The position numbers and the translations under genes were made by a program. Below the pieces are notes generated by a model. It searched no databases. It was not told the DNA's origin and saw only the letters and a program-made list of their open reading frames with translations. DNA of 48,633 bases from Chara braunii (taxonomy: Eukaryota; Streptophyta; Charophyceae; Charales; Characeae), in contig BFEA01000024.1 in the NCBI GenBank assembly GCA_003427395.1, positions 1,641,687-1,690,319 of the forward strand. The letters run 5' to 3'. Positions within the stretch are counted from its first letter, which is position 1; each line of letters starts with the position of its first letter. Of the stretch, positions 20,330 through 33,110 are shown piece after piece.

Positions 20330-21535
20330 TTGAGAAAACGACGAAGGGTGACCGACCAGTCAGACTACGACATTAAGACTTGCGAGTACTAATAGGGAAT
20401 GTACCTCCCCCGCTTTTTGGGGCAGGTTCGTCTCCATTCCGAGGTACTGAAGGCAAGTCAATCGGGGAGGCAGATGTCGTAGTTGCCTATACCACCACTC
20501 TGGTCGTGTTACTAATCGATACTTATAACATTGTTGATCTACCGGCGGGAGCCTATCTTTCTAGCTCCTGCCAACTCACACTTGCTTGCTCTCGGGTGAA
20601 CTAGACCATATTATACGGCAACATACATACGGGTGACAGGAAAGGACGGATAGTCAAAGAGAGGATAGAAGACGAGACTGGAAACCATCAGTGAGAGTGA
20701 ATTCGAATGAGATTGGAATGGTAGGAATGACCAGGGCGGTGTGTTCCTTGTCCTTGTCAATAGAAAGTTGTGAAAGGTTGCAAAGCGAGGAGAGACTGAG
20801 CGTAGGCGCATCTAACCAGACTCCAGTGGAGGGTCTGCTCATATTTTTGTGCACCTCAACAATTGAAGTAGTGAGGGAATCAGGCAGCGGGCTATAGCGC
20901 AAGGTTGGGCGGAATACTTACCTGGCTGCAGCCGACCTCCTCCGAACGGCCTACCCAATTGTATTGGTGTATCAAGCCAAAAAAGAGTATTATTGTGGTT
21001 TTTCAAAGCAACGAGTTATTATGATCTGTCTGTATCGTGAATGGAAGTAGAGGGGATGCAAGCAGCTTGATCGCAGCTTTGCTAAGGGTCGTGTGCCCGC
21101 AACCTTAACTGGAGACGAGAATGGTCTGACAAAAGGGAGGATCGGGCCTTGTAAAAAGGGTCTATTACGACGATCTGGAGGGTCGTCTAGGAAAAGCTAT
21201 TCCGTTGGTTGGTTATACTTTCAGCCAGCTCCAGGCTATTTTGACTATGATCCGGGTGTTATTGCATCGATTGTTAGAGGTCGCCAGGTAGATAAAAGAG
21301 GGCGGTTTGACTTGGGTTTGACTGAGCGACTGCGCATCTGGCCATCATTGCGGGGCCCTCAGGCGCATCGAGGCAACAAGGCCCTCTCCTGAGAGTTATG
21401 TCAGTCCCTCTCCTGTATCTCGAGAGTCTGAAACCCCTCCTTCTGTCCCTCTTACTCAAAGTATAGTCCTGTTCGGAGAGGAAGGCTGCAGGCGGGATTG
21501 CAACCCGTAGGACCACATCAAGACTCTGTGGGGAG
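20330..21535. other. no gene seen (within copy B)
   Basis: Mixed sequence between the 25-bp repeat and block 2. No supported frame or repeat beyond short hairpins. Confidence 0.4.
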
Positions 21536-21598
21536 TCCACCCTCCGATTGCGGGAGCTCTGCCGAAACCTAGGCGAGGTTCTGGAGGCAGGGAACCAT
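21535..21598 (-). repeat. block 2 junction (copy B)
   Basis: GATTGCGGGAGCTCTGCCGA, then GGTTCTGGAGGCAGGGAACC on +. Matches 4494-4560 reversed and 10530-10575 directly. GCGGGATTGCAACCCGTA just upstream (21492-21510) also matches copy A (4583-4600). Confidence 0.65.
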
Positions 21599-21849
21599 CA
21601 GGTATATCATTTCCTATCTGTATGACCCCACTATACCCCTGTTTGTTTATCTCCCTTTAGTTTGATTGATGTATGCTTGAGATTGCCTCTATGACTTTGT
21701 TTTTTCCAGGATTAAATCAAACTGAATGAAAGGAATGCATGAGAGTGAAGTTTAAGTTTCATTTTTATTTTGACAAAAACCAGACTAAGGGATGAACTGG
21801 GGGTAGGTGGGAGGAAGGCAGACTGCATGTGTTTGACCGGGTCAACCAA

Positions 21850-22430
21850 AGACTGTGCATTGTTTCTAAGCTGAATGGCCTAGGGCTATGTTTATTTGGC
21901 TGTTTTCTGAAGGGTTAGGCATTGTTTCTAAGATGAATGCTCTGGTTGTTGTGTTTAATTTATGAGGGTTTGCCTGATGTGAAGGGCTTAAGTTCTTATT
22001 TTGTTCTAAGGGAGAATTTTTTGTCGACATGCACATAAGTATAAACTGAGTATAAAAGAAAGTACTTTACTAATATTTGCAGGTGAACTGGCAGTTGGGC
22101 ATTGTTTCCAAGCCGAATGGTGCAGTGCTAAGCCATATCGCCAAGAACAAAGGGAAAATTACAGAGTATAATTGGAAATAGTCTGGGCAAGTTGAACATT
22201 GTTTCCAAGCCAAATGGTTCAGTCCCCTGCCTATATTTGCATTTTCTTTTGAGAACAGAGTCAAAAAGTTATTAAATTTTGGATATTAAATAGTTCAGGG
22301 TGACTAGGCATTGTTTCCAATCCGAATGGTCTAGTCAGATGACAAAATAAGAGAGAGGTAGTAATGCAACCTATTCGTGTATATCTTAAGGCACACTGAA
22401 CACTGTTTCCAAGTAGAATGGTTTAGCATT
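21850..22430 (-). repeat. array of six hairpin units, core CATTGTTTCCAAGCCGAATG (copy B)
   Basis: Cores near 21858, 21919, 22099, 22196, 22308 and 22401. Arms pair in TGACTAG / CTAGTCA (22301-22307, 22331-22337), TGAAC / GTTCA (22193-22197, 22217-22221) and CTGAAC / GTTTAG (the 22401 unit, one G-U); the other three pair poorly. Copy A has one unit of this core at 3501-3531. Confidence 0.65.
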
Positions 22431-22747
22431 TGTGTCATATGTAAGTTGGGTATAAGGGTTGAATTACTTAAGGATTCATGAACTATCTTATATAAATTAA
22501 CTTTGGGATGGTGATAGTACTTACGTTTGTGGTTTGGCCTACATGTGACTGCGTGCGACTACTACTTAGTCTGAGTTTCAGTTTTGATAGGTAGTTGTTC
22601 TAGTTGTTCGCCACATGCTAGAGCCATAGGAGTTAGTTTCAATTCCTGCATTTTTTTACCTAAGTTTATTTTTACTTAGATCGATTTCAACATTTTCTGG
22701 GATCATTTATTATACTTGGTCTTGTACAAATTTTGGTAAGTCGCTTT

Positions 22748-23010
22748 CTCTACGGGAAGTGTTGCCGAAATTTCCACAAAACCAAGGAGTTAGTCAGATT
22801 TTGTCTTTTTCAGTGTTCAGTTTTTCTGACTCTTTGGCTTAGTAAAAATTTGAAAAACCTCTTTTTTTAAAGGGAGTGCTGCCCAATTTTTTGCTAGATT
22901 CAGGAAGTTAGACAAAATTGGACCTTGAGAAGTCAAAGTTACTTCAGATTTTGAACTTAAGCTTTGTATAAATTCTCAAAAGGCACTTCTCCTACGGGAA
23001 GCGCTGCCAA
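22748..23010 (-). repeat. three GGGAAGTGTTGCC motifs spaced ~120 bp (copy B)
   Basis: CTACGGGAAGTGTTGCCGAAATT (starts about 22750, quoted core TACGGGAAGTGTTGCC), AAAGGGAGTGCTGCCCAA (22868) and CTACGGGAAGCGCTGCCAAA (22985). Mirror of 2690-2960. Confidence 0.65.
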
Positions 23011-23305
23011 AATTTTATTAAAATAAGAGGATTTCGATTGTATTACAACAGGTGGCGGGTCTAACAATCCACTTTATATAAAAAAACTCTGTTAGGGTTT
23101 ACCTTTCTTTGGGCACTGGCTTAGAGACAGACTTAGGTTTTTAGCTTGTAGAAGGATCTTCAGTAAGAATGTGTTTTGGAGTTGTATTCTTCATACACTT
23201 ATGATCTTAGCTTGGGGATTGGCCTGTCTTGTGTTACAGATCTTCTTGATCGATTGATTCATGATTTGGGCTAGATTCAGCTTGATTCTACGAGGATCAT
23301 CTTCT

Positions 23306-23325
23306 GTTATCATTGATAACAGGTC
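23306..23325. repeat. conserved palindrome (copy B)
   Basis: CTGTTATCATTGATAACAGG, with flanks GGATCATCTT and GTCGGTTGCCGATTCGTC that match copy A 2355-2420 reversed. Confidence 0.7.
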
Positions 23326-24334
23326 GGTTGCCGATTCGTCAGTTTGCGATTCAACTCCAATCCACTCTTGCCACTCAACCTAAAAGTTCTAGCCATGTGG
23401 TTTAAAATGTTTCATTGTGTTATTTAACAAAGGAACTAAGTATTTGATTGTTGGAAGGGTGCGCTAAGGTTAAGGTTTGTGTGGCTAAAGCAAGGGGTGT
23501 GAGCGCAGAGAATGGTTGAACTTGAACCCGTGTAGTGCATGGACTTTTTGGTTGAATTTTTGATGTGATTGCATGTATGTTTGGTGTTTCGGACTTTGGA
23601 TCTGACTGTCTGCGATCATATACATATATATGGCTGAGAGGAGTCTCACTGTGATTGTGAGAAGTGATCGTCACATATTTATAGCCCTTTATATATATGT
23701 AAATACATATGTCTTAAGTATTTCGCGCGGCCTACTGTGACCACGCGCAAGGGTTAAACAGATTATGTTTTTAAGAGAAAAGAGAGATTCCTTGTTATCC
23801 TTTGTTTTTTATAATTTATAGTTGGACGTTGTAGTCCGTGGCAGCCGTCAAAGTCAAACCCCTTGACTTCTCTCCAGGCCCTGGATGATGGAGTTGGTCG
23901 TCGGGGCGATAAGAGACGATTGTCACCACAGGTATGAACATGTGTACCACCCACTCTCCGCAGGGTGCAGAAGAGGGTGTGGTTCTCAACCGCACTTGGT
24001 GGTTGTCCAACGTCGAGAGATCATTCCCTCGAGGCGTGTGTCAGCTGACACTTGAGTGTCGAACGTGACCCTCGAGATTAACGAGGATCGCATGAGTATG
24101 GGTACTACATAGTACGTCATCATCGCAACCGCTTGCATACACTTGCATTGCGTTATGAGTTAACTCTGCGTCCTCGCGGTTTTATACTAAGTCTCGTGCG
24201 CGACGCCTATCCAATTTCCGCATCGGAGAGTTATGAGATGGCTACTAAGGGACTAGGAGTGTTGTCTCGTTGTTTGTCCGCTGTTGTTTTGTCTATGTAT
24301 GTGTGTGTGTGTGTGTTTTATGTTCTTTAGAGTG

Positions 24335-24755
24335 GTGTACGTGTGGCGTGTGGGATGCGTCATAGTCGACCAACGACGAGTCACGCTTGGGACCTCAGCC
24401 CCCCAAGAGGCCGGTTCGCGTGTGGGTTCGATAGAGGCGTAATACCGCGCGTACCCCCTATGCTACAGCGAACGGGAAACGCCCTCGGCTGGTCCACCTC
24501 TGTGATTGCAACTGATTAGCTTTTGCACTGTGGACTAGTAGCTCGGCGGGGATACGTCCACCGAAGGAAGGTGACAGCTCCCATAAGGTGGAGGTAAGTC
24601 GTGCCTCGCGTAGGCCTTATCCTGTCGTAAGGGCTCGCGAGAGGTATGGTTGGCGCACACGGTCGGAGCGGTTTGCGGAAGCTCCATGTATATAGCACGA
24701 CGAGGAACAAAACAAACTCCTGCGTGACACGTGTGCGGCTCGTCGTTTTCACATT
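24335..24755 (-). repeat. conserved block 1 (copy B)
   Basis: Reverse counterpart of 935-1345, including CTCCTGCGTGACACG, CCTGTCGTAAGGGCTCGCG, GTAGCTCGGCGGGGATACG and GGTCCACCTCTGTGATTGCA. The best preserved of the other copies relative to A. Confidence 0.7.
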
Positions 24756-24789
24756 TGGGCCTACCACGTGTGAAATTTGCAAGTCAGGA

Positions 24790-26095
24790 ACAGATTAGGA
24801 CAAACGGTTGAACTGAGACTTGCCTTGGAACTGCGATCTTCTTCCACGACAAAACTATTTTTACTTGGCTTTCTTGAGTAAGCCAAGCGTTTGACACCAC
24901 TTCACTCAAGGTCAGTTGATTGACTCAAATTTTCCTTTGCACCTATGTGAACCCACACTTTACTTGACCCTGTTCATTGAATGTTCGTTGAAAAGGTAGA
25001 GGAAAGTTGTGGGTATCGTGCATGTGAATGAAAATGTCTGACTTGAGCATGGGATTGCATTGGTTTTCTCTTGAACTTGTTGTCTTTGCGTGTTGTGCAG
25101 GTAGGTAGAAGGATGTTAAAGGACAATTTTGATGGTGCTTACTCGAGACGATGAAAAAAATTGTCTTCTTTTTACCTTCAAACTGTTTGTTTGTCAAAAG
25201 GACTTGCGGTTTTGAAAAAGATAAATTCATTTTGTGTAGTAAAATTAATGTGATTGAAATATGGCAAATAAGGTCAAATGGACTTAGCTTTTCCTAAGAA
25301 TTGACCATTTCTATCTTGAAATGTCCTTATCTACCTATACATGTCAAAATGTTTCTCATTCTCTATCACCTCCGATTCTTTTCGTCTAAATTACCTTGGG
25401 CATGGGAGGATGAAAACAACTTAAAAACATACTTGCGGTGAAGACGTTAATTCTTTCAAGGAAGCATCTGGGGCGGGGGTTCGTTGCTTTAGGAGTCGTC
25501 TTTGTTATCGACTCAGAGTGGATTGTTTTACACGGGGGTACTTTGTCGATTTGGTGGAGACGGCCCAACTTCTAAGATCCGAGTCTTGTTCTCGGGCGAG
25601 GAGGAGTACCACAGACCACTTCCTAGAGGGAGAGGCATGCAACGCTTCAACCAATGCACCTGATCAAGAATCATTCGCAAAACAATCTATCATCCAAAAA
25701 GATTGAGAATGTATGAAGACAGGTGTGCGTGCCTAATCTTAGGTCACCGGTAAGCTGGAATGAATGACTTTGGCAACACGTCTCATCAAGTCAAAACTTC
25801 GGCAGAATGACCAGCTTGTCAGTTGCACTGATGTTATTATCGGAGGTTAATGTGGAAGCCAACTTCCAGTTGGCGGCTCAGTATGATATTTTTGTTCATC
25901 GAGTTCGACCCAGGGTGGTTAAATTTTATTTCGATTTTGTTTTATTGGATGTACCATATAATGGTTTGGATTCTTTCAAACGGGAAATATATTCATGTCG
26001 ACTACGATTGACTCTTTTTTATGTAACTATGTGTAGTTGTTATAGTTTTCTTTTGACTAGTGTTTAAAGGGACTAGGATTGAGTTGTGGGTTTCA
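24790..26095. other. no gene seen
   Basis: Includes frames of up to 95 codons on either strand without recognisable domains. An inverted phrase, CTTGGCTTTCTTGAGTAAGCCAAG (24857-24880), forms a small hairpin (CTTGGCTT / AAGCCAAG). Confidence 0.4.
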
Positions 26096-26099
26096 AGTT

Positions 26100-26525
26100 T
26101 GGTTGAGATCATCCTAGTTGACCAGCGTACGTTTCGTTTTTAGGAGATCAGCGCCCTAATAGACGAACGACGTTCAGGTTCAACAGACGTTTTAACCTCG
26201 GGTACCTATATTACAGCGAGCGAGCAAACGCCCTCGGTTGACACATCTCTGCAATTGCATTTAAAAGTTTTTGCACGTGGGTCAGTAGCTCGGTGGGGAT
26301 ACACCCCTAAGTGTGGTGACTGCTCCTTAGGAAAGCAAGTTGTGCCTCATGGGAACCTATCATGTCGTAGGGGATCGCGGGATATAAAGTTGGCGCACCC
26401 GGCTAGAGCGGCGAAGGGACGACCCGACTGCGCCCATCTCTGCGGTTCGCGGTGTTAATTATGCGTTGTCCCTGACTTGGCTCTTAATTTCGTTTTTGTT
26501 TAAACTCCTGCGTGACATGGTCGGG
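26100..26525 (-). repeat. lone block 1 copy (copy E)
   Basis: Carries GCCCTCGGTTGACACATCTC, GTAGCTCGGTGGGGATAC, ATCATGTCGTAGGGGATCGC and ACTCCTGCGTGACATGG in the same order as 24335-24755. No other landmark of the large repeat follows it, so it is a fragment or, if block 1 belongs to an LTR, a solo-LTR-like remnant. Confidence 0.6.
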
Positions 26526-26559
26526 AGGGCTCCCTCGTCTTCGTGAGAAAAGGCGGGGG

Positions 26560-27603
<1,044 letters not shown>

Positions 27604-27604
27604 G

Positions 27605-28920
27605 GAAATAGTGAGGAAAAAAAAAAAAAATGCAGGAAGGAAACCTACTTTTCCCCATCGAATTACTGTAGAGGTCGAAGGAAATAAAAAGATAGTATTA
27701 GCTTTAACCACGAACCTGGCTAAGAGAAAAGATCAAGCGCATATGGTTCATGTAAGGGATTTTTTGTTGATTTTATTTCCCGTATTTTTTTCATATTGTC
27801 TTATTTGGATACTTGTCCAAACGACGATGAATCTCTGACACAAATTGCCTATGAAAATTAAAGGTTATACTAAGAATGATTAAGTATAGGTTTTGCAAGG
27901 GTGTATCTATGGTGAAAAAACAATCACGGTACATTCAATTGTAAAGCGTTGTATTTTTTCAACCGTAAATAGACAAGTTAAAAAAAAAAAAAAAAAATTA
28001 AAAATCTCAGAAAATTAACTCCGTGAAACTTAGAGATATCATAAATTTTTAAACCATGCGAATAAAAAAAATTAAAAAAAAGGATAGTTGAATTAAATGT
28101 CCCACTAAGTGTGTGGCTCGGGTGCGAGTGTCTTGAACCATTGATGTTGATCCAATTCAAAAATTCACAAACTACCTGAAATTTTGCCTAGGCTAAGAAT
28201 AATGGGCAATACTCCTCCAACCAGTATAAAGATGACAGTTATTTAGTAACTGTTTGATATTGGATTGATATTTCATTTGGTGTGGCACACTCACTTAAAT
28301 ACTAGCAAATAGTTGCATCACACAAGAAGGCTTAGAGGAGGTATTGTTGAACCTGGAGTTGTGCTAGAGCTGGGGGTAAGGCTGAAGGAGCAAAAAGACA
28401 ATCAGGTAGCCATAGACAAAGCTAGGAGGAATCTACCCCAGTAGTAGGTTTGTGCCAAGGTAATGGGGCTACCTTGGAACCACCCTATGATATAAGGACC
28501 CTTCTATAGGCCAAGGGATTTTATTTTATACCTGGGTTTTCAACCGGGGTCCAGATCTTAGTGTTTTAAGTTTTATTTTGGTCATCCTAAAGAGAAGTGG
28601 ACGAGAGTCGATCACAAGGTACTCCAATTTTGTTTTTGGAAACAATATCAGGTCACGTTCGTCCATGTTTGTATACTCGGTCAATGTTTCACTATCTTAG
28701 ACCGGATTTTGGGTCTCTATCATGTGGCAGGAGGCAACATTCTTTTTTTTACATGATATATACATGGCAGACCACCTAGGGACCTCCATACGTTCTTCGG
28801 GAGTGATGCAAACTATTATGTGGCATGTTGTGGTACCTCAACCTTCGTCTTAACTTGAGCTTGGCTCATCGACATGCATCAACGATAATACTTATTTTTC
28901 TCAAGCAATATGTGCGTAAG
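27605..28920. other. AT-rich, no gene seen
   Basis: Poly(A) tracts at about 27616-27630 and 27980-27997. No recognised coding or repeat family. Confidence 0.4.
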
Positions 28921-29680
28921 GTGTGAGGTTTTGAGTGTCCCACTGTTGTTATGGAGATGTGACTTATGCCCATACACACCAGGAACTTGAGTTCAGTGTT
29001 ATTTTCACTACGGCATACAACATAATGTTTTTAATGCAAAAACGACATACATTTATGACTATGAGGCTTGGTGGGACTACTCGCACCACATTGTGGGACT
29101 TTTTGGACCACATAAAACTGTGTGGTGTTATAATTATTATTTTTGGATGGTTGGAACCTCATGGATTAGGACATCGCTCCTCCTTCTATTGTTTAGTGTC
29201 ACTAGCACTGACTGTAAGTTGTTTGAGAGTTTTGTCTCAACCCTTTATGGAACTCTTTGGACCTCCGAGATGCAAGTCGGACCATTTGGGACCGACACGA
29301 ATGATTGAGACTGACCATAACTACTTTTTTTTTAGGGGGGATACTTCGCATCTACGTTTTCGCTACATGAGACTATTTGGAGTTGTGGACGATGATCGAC
29401 GACTCTTTGGGACAAGTAGGCCTATTTGGGATAGTCTTATAACTGCTTTCTATTGTTAGGATTATCGTGGGACTTCTTGATATTTTACAGGACCTTTTTG
29501 CCAAGTTATAAGTTCAGTCTCTTAGTTTTGAAACTATCTCAGCTATATTGAGATTTTATCAGCTCACTCTAATACTTGTTTGTAACTTGGGACTACTCTG
29601 GGACCAACTGGGTTATTGTGTCTATACTCGGATCACTTTAGAAAAATATATTATCAGTGAGACTGCTTCGGTATCATTTT
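28920..29680. repeat. degenerate GGGACT/TTTGGGAC-rich tract
   Basis: Phrases such as GTGGGACTTTTTGGACCAC, ACTCTTTGGACCTC, GGACCATTTGGGACC, GACTCTTTGGGACAAG, GTGGGACTTCTTGATATT and CTTGGGACTACTCTGGGACC recur every 30-80 bp. It is a diverged tandem repeat. A 174-codon frame through it (28935-29459) is most likely a by-product. Confidence 0.45.
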
Positions 29681-31198
29681 ACCATTGTTTATTTTGATTT
29701 ACTTTTATTTTGAGTTATTCCGAGTTTGTTTAGTCTTCAATTGCTTGTACTTTGTTTAGTAATTAGTATCTTCTTTCAGACCTAGTCTGTTTTTTTGTTT
29801 AGTCTTGGCTCATGTCATTCCAACGATGTATCACTCTTCGTCCATTTTGTCCTGGTTGAGTTTAATCTTTTTTTTGAAAACCCGTTAAACTTCATTTTTA
29901 TGCTCAATGAAAGTTTCATAGGTGGAGCTGGTGTATAACGTAAGAGTTTCATATGCTATGTTGATATTTTAGACAAACCGTATCATGCTCGCTATACAAA
30001 CGAGCGACTTTAAAGTGTGAAGTTAGTTAAGTAAAATTATTGTGTTTTTAGTTGTCGCTCATAGGGGCACTTTAGTCGTGTCTTATCGTAATGGAACATC
30101 CACTTAAAATCAGTAAAATCAAGATGTACTTGACTATTTTTAACATGAAGTTCATCTCATTAAAAGTATTTATAATCGAAAGTATATCATTTTCTTTTTC
30201 ACTGTTTTGTTTTAACCGTTGTTTTTTTTTTTCACCTTTAGAGCGCATTAGTAGGCCAATAACAATTTATTTTCTTCGTAATAAAATGTTCATCATCGTC
30301 CGTACTTCATTTTCCTCTTGTTTGTTCTCACTTTTACCATGTTTTGTTTTTTTAATAATACTTTCGTCATCGTTCATACTTCTTTTTACTCTTGTGTGTT
30401 ATCGTTTTCAATATGCTTTCTATTTAAAAGAGAGTGGATATGACTTTAATAGAGATTGTTGTTTTCACATTAGGGAACTACCAGTCTTTTTTCTATTTTC
30501 AAAGGGAGTAAACGTGGTTATGGATGACATAGTTACTTTCATTTAGAGAATTGTTAAGATATAAATATTCTTTATTTATAAACAACAAAAACAATCTGAC
30601 AAATCATTCATATTTTAAAATTATCATTTTAAAGTTCTTCCAATTCTATAACTTTTAGTTTTATTTGATGATTTTTTATCTAAAAATGAGTTTTCCCTTC
30701 CAACTGTGTGTATTTGTTTAAGATGGAATGAGAGTCTGAATAAGTTTATGAAAAAAATTGGCTAAAATTTTATTATATTATATTAAATATTTTCTAATTA
30801 GGATTGGATTAACCTATTTATGAATGTAATTCCTTGTAATAGAATGATAGTCCAATTAAAAAAAATTATGAACTCATTCAGACTTTCATTTCATCTCTCG
30901 CATGCAGTTTAAACAAGAAGGGATACCTCATTTTTGAAAGGAAAACTTTCAAGTAGAACGAAAATTTTAAAAGTGAAATAAGATGGATAAAATTAGAAAT
31001 TTAATTTTAAAATCTAATTTTATTGTGGAATGATAATGTGATTATAAAAAATATATATTTTGAAGTTTAGTTTTGGTGGTGATTTTATGAATATAAATAA
31101 TTTTCATGATGTTCGACACAAGATTACCGTCATTAGGGTTCAACCAAAATGTTTGGTCCAAAGAGACAAACTTTTGACCCATCCCCAATAGTAATTTA
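29680..31198. other. AT-rich, no supported gene
   Basis: T-rich upper part, A/T-rich lower part. A 151-codon frame at 30091-30546 encodes a Phe/Leu/Ser/Ile-rich string as expected of T-rich DNA; it might be read as a membrane protein but has no family motif. Confidence 0.45.
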
Positions 31199-31206
31199 GT
31201 TGAATA
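31199..31206. repeat. putative target-site duplication, left
   Basis: GTTGAATA, matching GCTGAATA at 31993-32000 in 7 of 8 positions. Confidence 0.55.
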
Positions 31207-31992
31207 TAGGGTAACCGGCGTTCGGGACAGGCCGAACGCTCGAACCCGAACGCCCGAACGGATGGGACCCCTTGGGGATGCATTCGGCTGTTCAAGCCGA
31301 ACGCGGACAAAAATATATATATATATATATATTACCGGGCAGTTCTATTTGACGATATATATATATAGATTTGTCTGAGATATGAAAAAAAGATTTGTTA
31401 TAGAGAAAAATAAATTAAACAATATTTGCCTACGCATTACATCCGAATTCCTTACACAATTTGAAATAAAATAAAAATACGAAAAACAAATACTAATAAT
31501 AAAAATAAAAAAAGAATAAAATTTAGTGAGTGTGCGAGCATGTTTTCGACACCGCAATCTGTGGTAATTTTTTTTATTTTTTTTCTGTATAGCTAAATGC
31601 TCTGAAAATTTAGAGATGTGTACTTCATATAATACAATACCCACTAAAAAATTTTCAAAAAATAATAAAATTGTTCAGACCCCGAACTAAAATGAAAACA
31701 AAAAGTAAAAAGTGAAAAAATACGTGGGCAAGCACGTTTTGACACCTCCATCTTTGCCAATTTTTAATTCTTATTGGGCTTAGACAAATGACTTGAAAAT
31801 TTACAGGCATGTACCTCACGTCATAGAGAACTCACAAAAATAAATTCAGAAACAAATAATTATTTTTAGGCCCCGAAATAATTTTTGGAGGTGGACAAAC
31901 GTGGTCAGGTTCGGACCCCGTACGTGACCCCGAATGCCCGTACATACGGAGGTCTGCCCGGGGACCACTGTACGTCCAGGCTGGTGACCCTG
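31207..31992. mobile_element. non-autonomous DNA transposon (hAT- or Zisupton/KDZ-like MITE)
   Basis: Left end TAGGGTAACCGGCGTTCGGG and right end (read on -) CAGGGTCACCAGCCTGGACG form short imperfect terminal inverted repeats, flanked by 8-bp near-identical duplications. Both ends are GC-rich islands in AT-rich DNA: the left carries several CCGAACG/CGTTCGG subterminal repeats (31216-31307), the right has ACCCCGTACGTGACCCCG and GTACATACGGAGG. The interior is AT-rich and holds a diverged direct repeat about 192 bp apart (GAGCATGTTTTCGACACC near 31537, AAGCACGTTTTGACACC near 31730). It encodes no transposase. CAGGG-type ends plus 8-bp duplications are known from hAT and Zisupton/KDZ families; which one is inference. 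Confidence 0.55.
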
Positions 31993-32000
31993 GCTGAATA
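31993..32000. repeat. putative target-site duplication, right
   Basis: GCTGAATA directly after the GGTGACCCTG end. Confidence 0.55.
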
Positions 32001-32159
32001 CAAAATTTCGATAATTTTTTATTTTTTTATTAATAATTTTTATTTTTTTTTCCCTCATGATATGAAAGGGTGTATCGGAAACTCTTTTATTCTGATATTT
32101 GAAAAAACAACATTGTGGTGGAGAGGGTTTTTATTGCTGAACACAAATTACCCCCTCCA

Positions 32160-32255
32160 TATGTGTGTGCGTATGGGGATGTGTGTGTACGTGTGTATGT
32201 GTGTTTCCGTATGTGTGCATGCATACATGTGTGTGTGTGTGTGTGTGCTTATGTA
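32160..32255. repeat. TG-rich low complexity
   Basis: Interrupted TGTG/TATG repeats, with a pure (TG) block at about 32230-32247. Confidence 0.85.
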
Positions 32256-32279
32256 TATGAGAGATTGCTTGCTTGAAAC

Positions 32280-32390
32280 ATCAACCAATCTATTAGTCAA
32301 TCAATTTATTTATCAATCAATCAATTGTTGATGATTTGATCAACTAATTAATCAACTGGTTGATCAACTGATTGATCTGTTGATTTAAAC

Positions 32391-32424
<34 letters not shown>

Positions 32425-32437
32425 TAATCAATCAATT

Positions 32438-32476
<39 letters not shown>

Positions 32477-32492
32477 TAATCAATCAACCAAC

Positions 32493-32527
<35 letters not shown>

Positions 32528-32545
32528 CCAATCAACCAATCAATT

Positions 32546-32584
<39 letters not shown>

Positions 32585-32603
32585 TAATCAATTAATCAAT
32601 CGA
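32280..32603. repeat. (ATCA)n microsatellite with variants
   Basis: About 80 tetranucleotides of ATCA with ATTA and ACCA variants, in higher-order order. The left part (32330-32390) includes GATC/GTTGAT inversions (TTGATCAACTAATTAATC), so it can also fold. Confidence 0.9.
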
Positions 32604-32727
32604 TATTTATTCAAAACGGCGCACGCGGTATGTGTTTGTGTGAGCGCACATTCACATGCATTTGTGTATGTGTGTGTGTGTTGCACATTCCTACGCTCGC
32701 TTGCTCGTGCGTGCATTGTATGGGCGG

Positions 32728-33110
32728 GGACCCTCTCCGCTGCGTCACGCAAGATTTAATGGTTTGCATGTCATCTGGGACATGAGGGGCAAGTGTACCG
32801 CTCCGTTCGAGTATGTAAGCTATACCTCTATCGAGTCCCTACGACAGGATCGAGTATCGTAAAATGCAACTCACGTCCATCCGTGGGAGTCGTCACCATC
32901 GCTTGGGTGGGCGTATCCTCGTTGAACTACTGACCCACACAAAAGTTTTTACATGCAATTGTGGAGGTGGATCAATTGAGAGTGTTTTTCGTACAATACA
33001 ACATAAGGGGTACGAGTGGTTAACGCCGAGATCGGAACCACACACGACCCGTCATGTGAGGCGCTAATCTCCCATGCACGACCCTATGTCGGTCAACTAA
33101 GACGCTGAAA
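32728..33110 (+). repeat. conserved block 1 (copy C)
   Basis: GGACCCTCTCCGCTGCGTCA, CTATCGAGTCCCTACGACAG, GTGGGCGTATCCTCGTTGAA and GTCGGTCAACTAAGACGCTG follow the copy A order, with changes throughout. Confidence 0.65.

Larger units (their letters stand above)
17330..24785 (-). mobile_element. large non-coding interspersed repeat, copy B (LARD-like)
   Basis: Reverse-complement counterpart of copy A. Reading from 24785 leftwards: block 1 (24755-24335), palindrome (23325-23306), three GGGAAGTGTTGCC motifs about 120 bp apart (23010-22748), hairpin array (22430-21850), block 2 (21598-21535), distal part, and the ATACCC stem-loop (17531-17560). Near the distal end, GCGCGCAGATTTGAGGCGCGCGTGAT (17689-17714, quoted only in part by its CGCGCAGATTT) matches ATCACGCGCGCATTAAATCTGCGCG-type sequence at 7689-7713 of copy A. 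No protein domain is recognisable. Copies A and B are clearly diverged, so they are old insertions rather than a recent duplication. Confidence 0.55.

Noticed and set aside
28935-29459. 174-codon plus-strand frame
   Set aside because: Runs through a degenerate GGGACT repeat; no motif and overlapping alternative frames.
30091-30546. 151-codon Phe/Leu/Ile-rich frame as a membrane protein
   Set aside because: T-rich DNA yields such strings by chance; no start context, motif or neighbour supports it.
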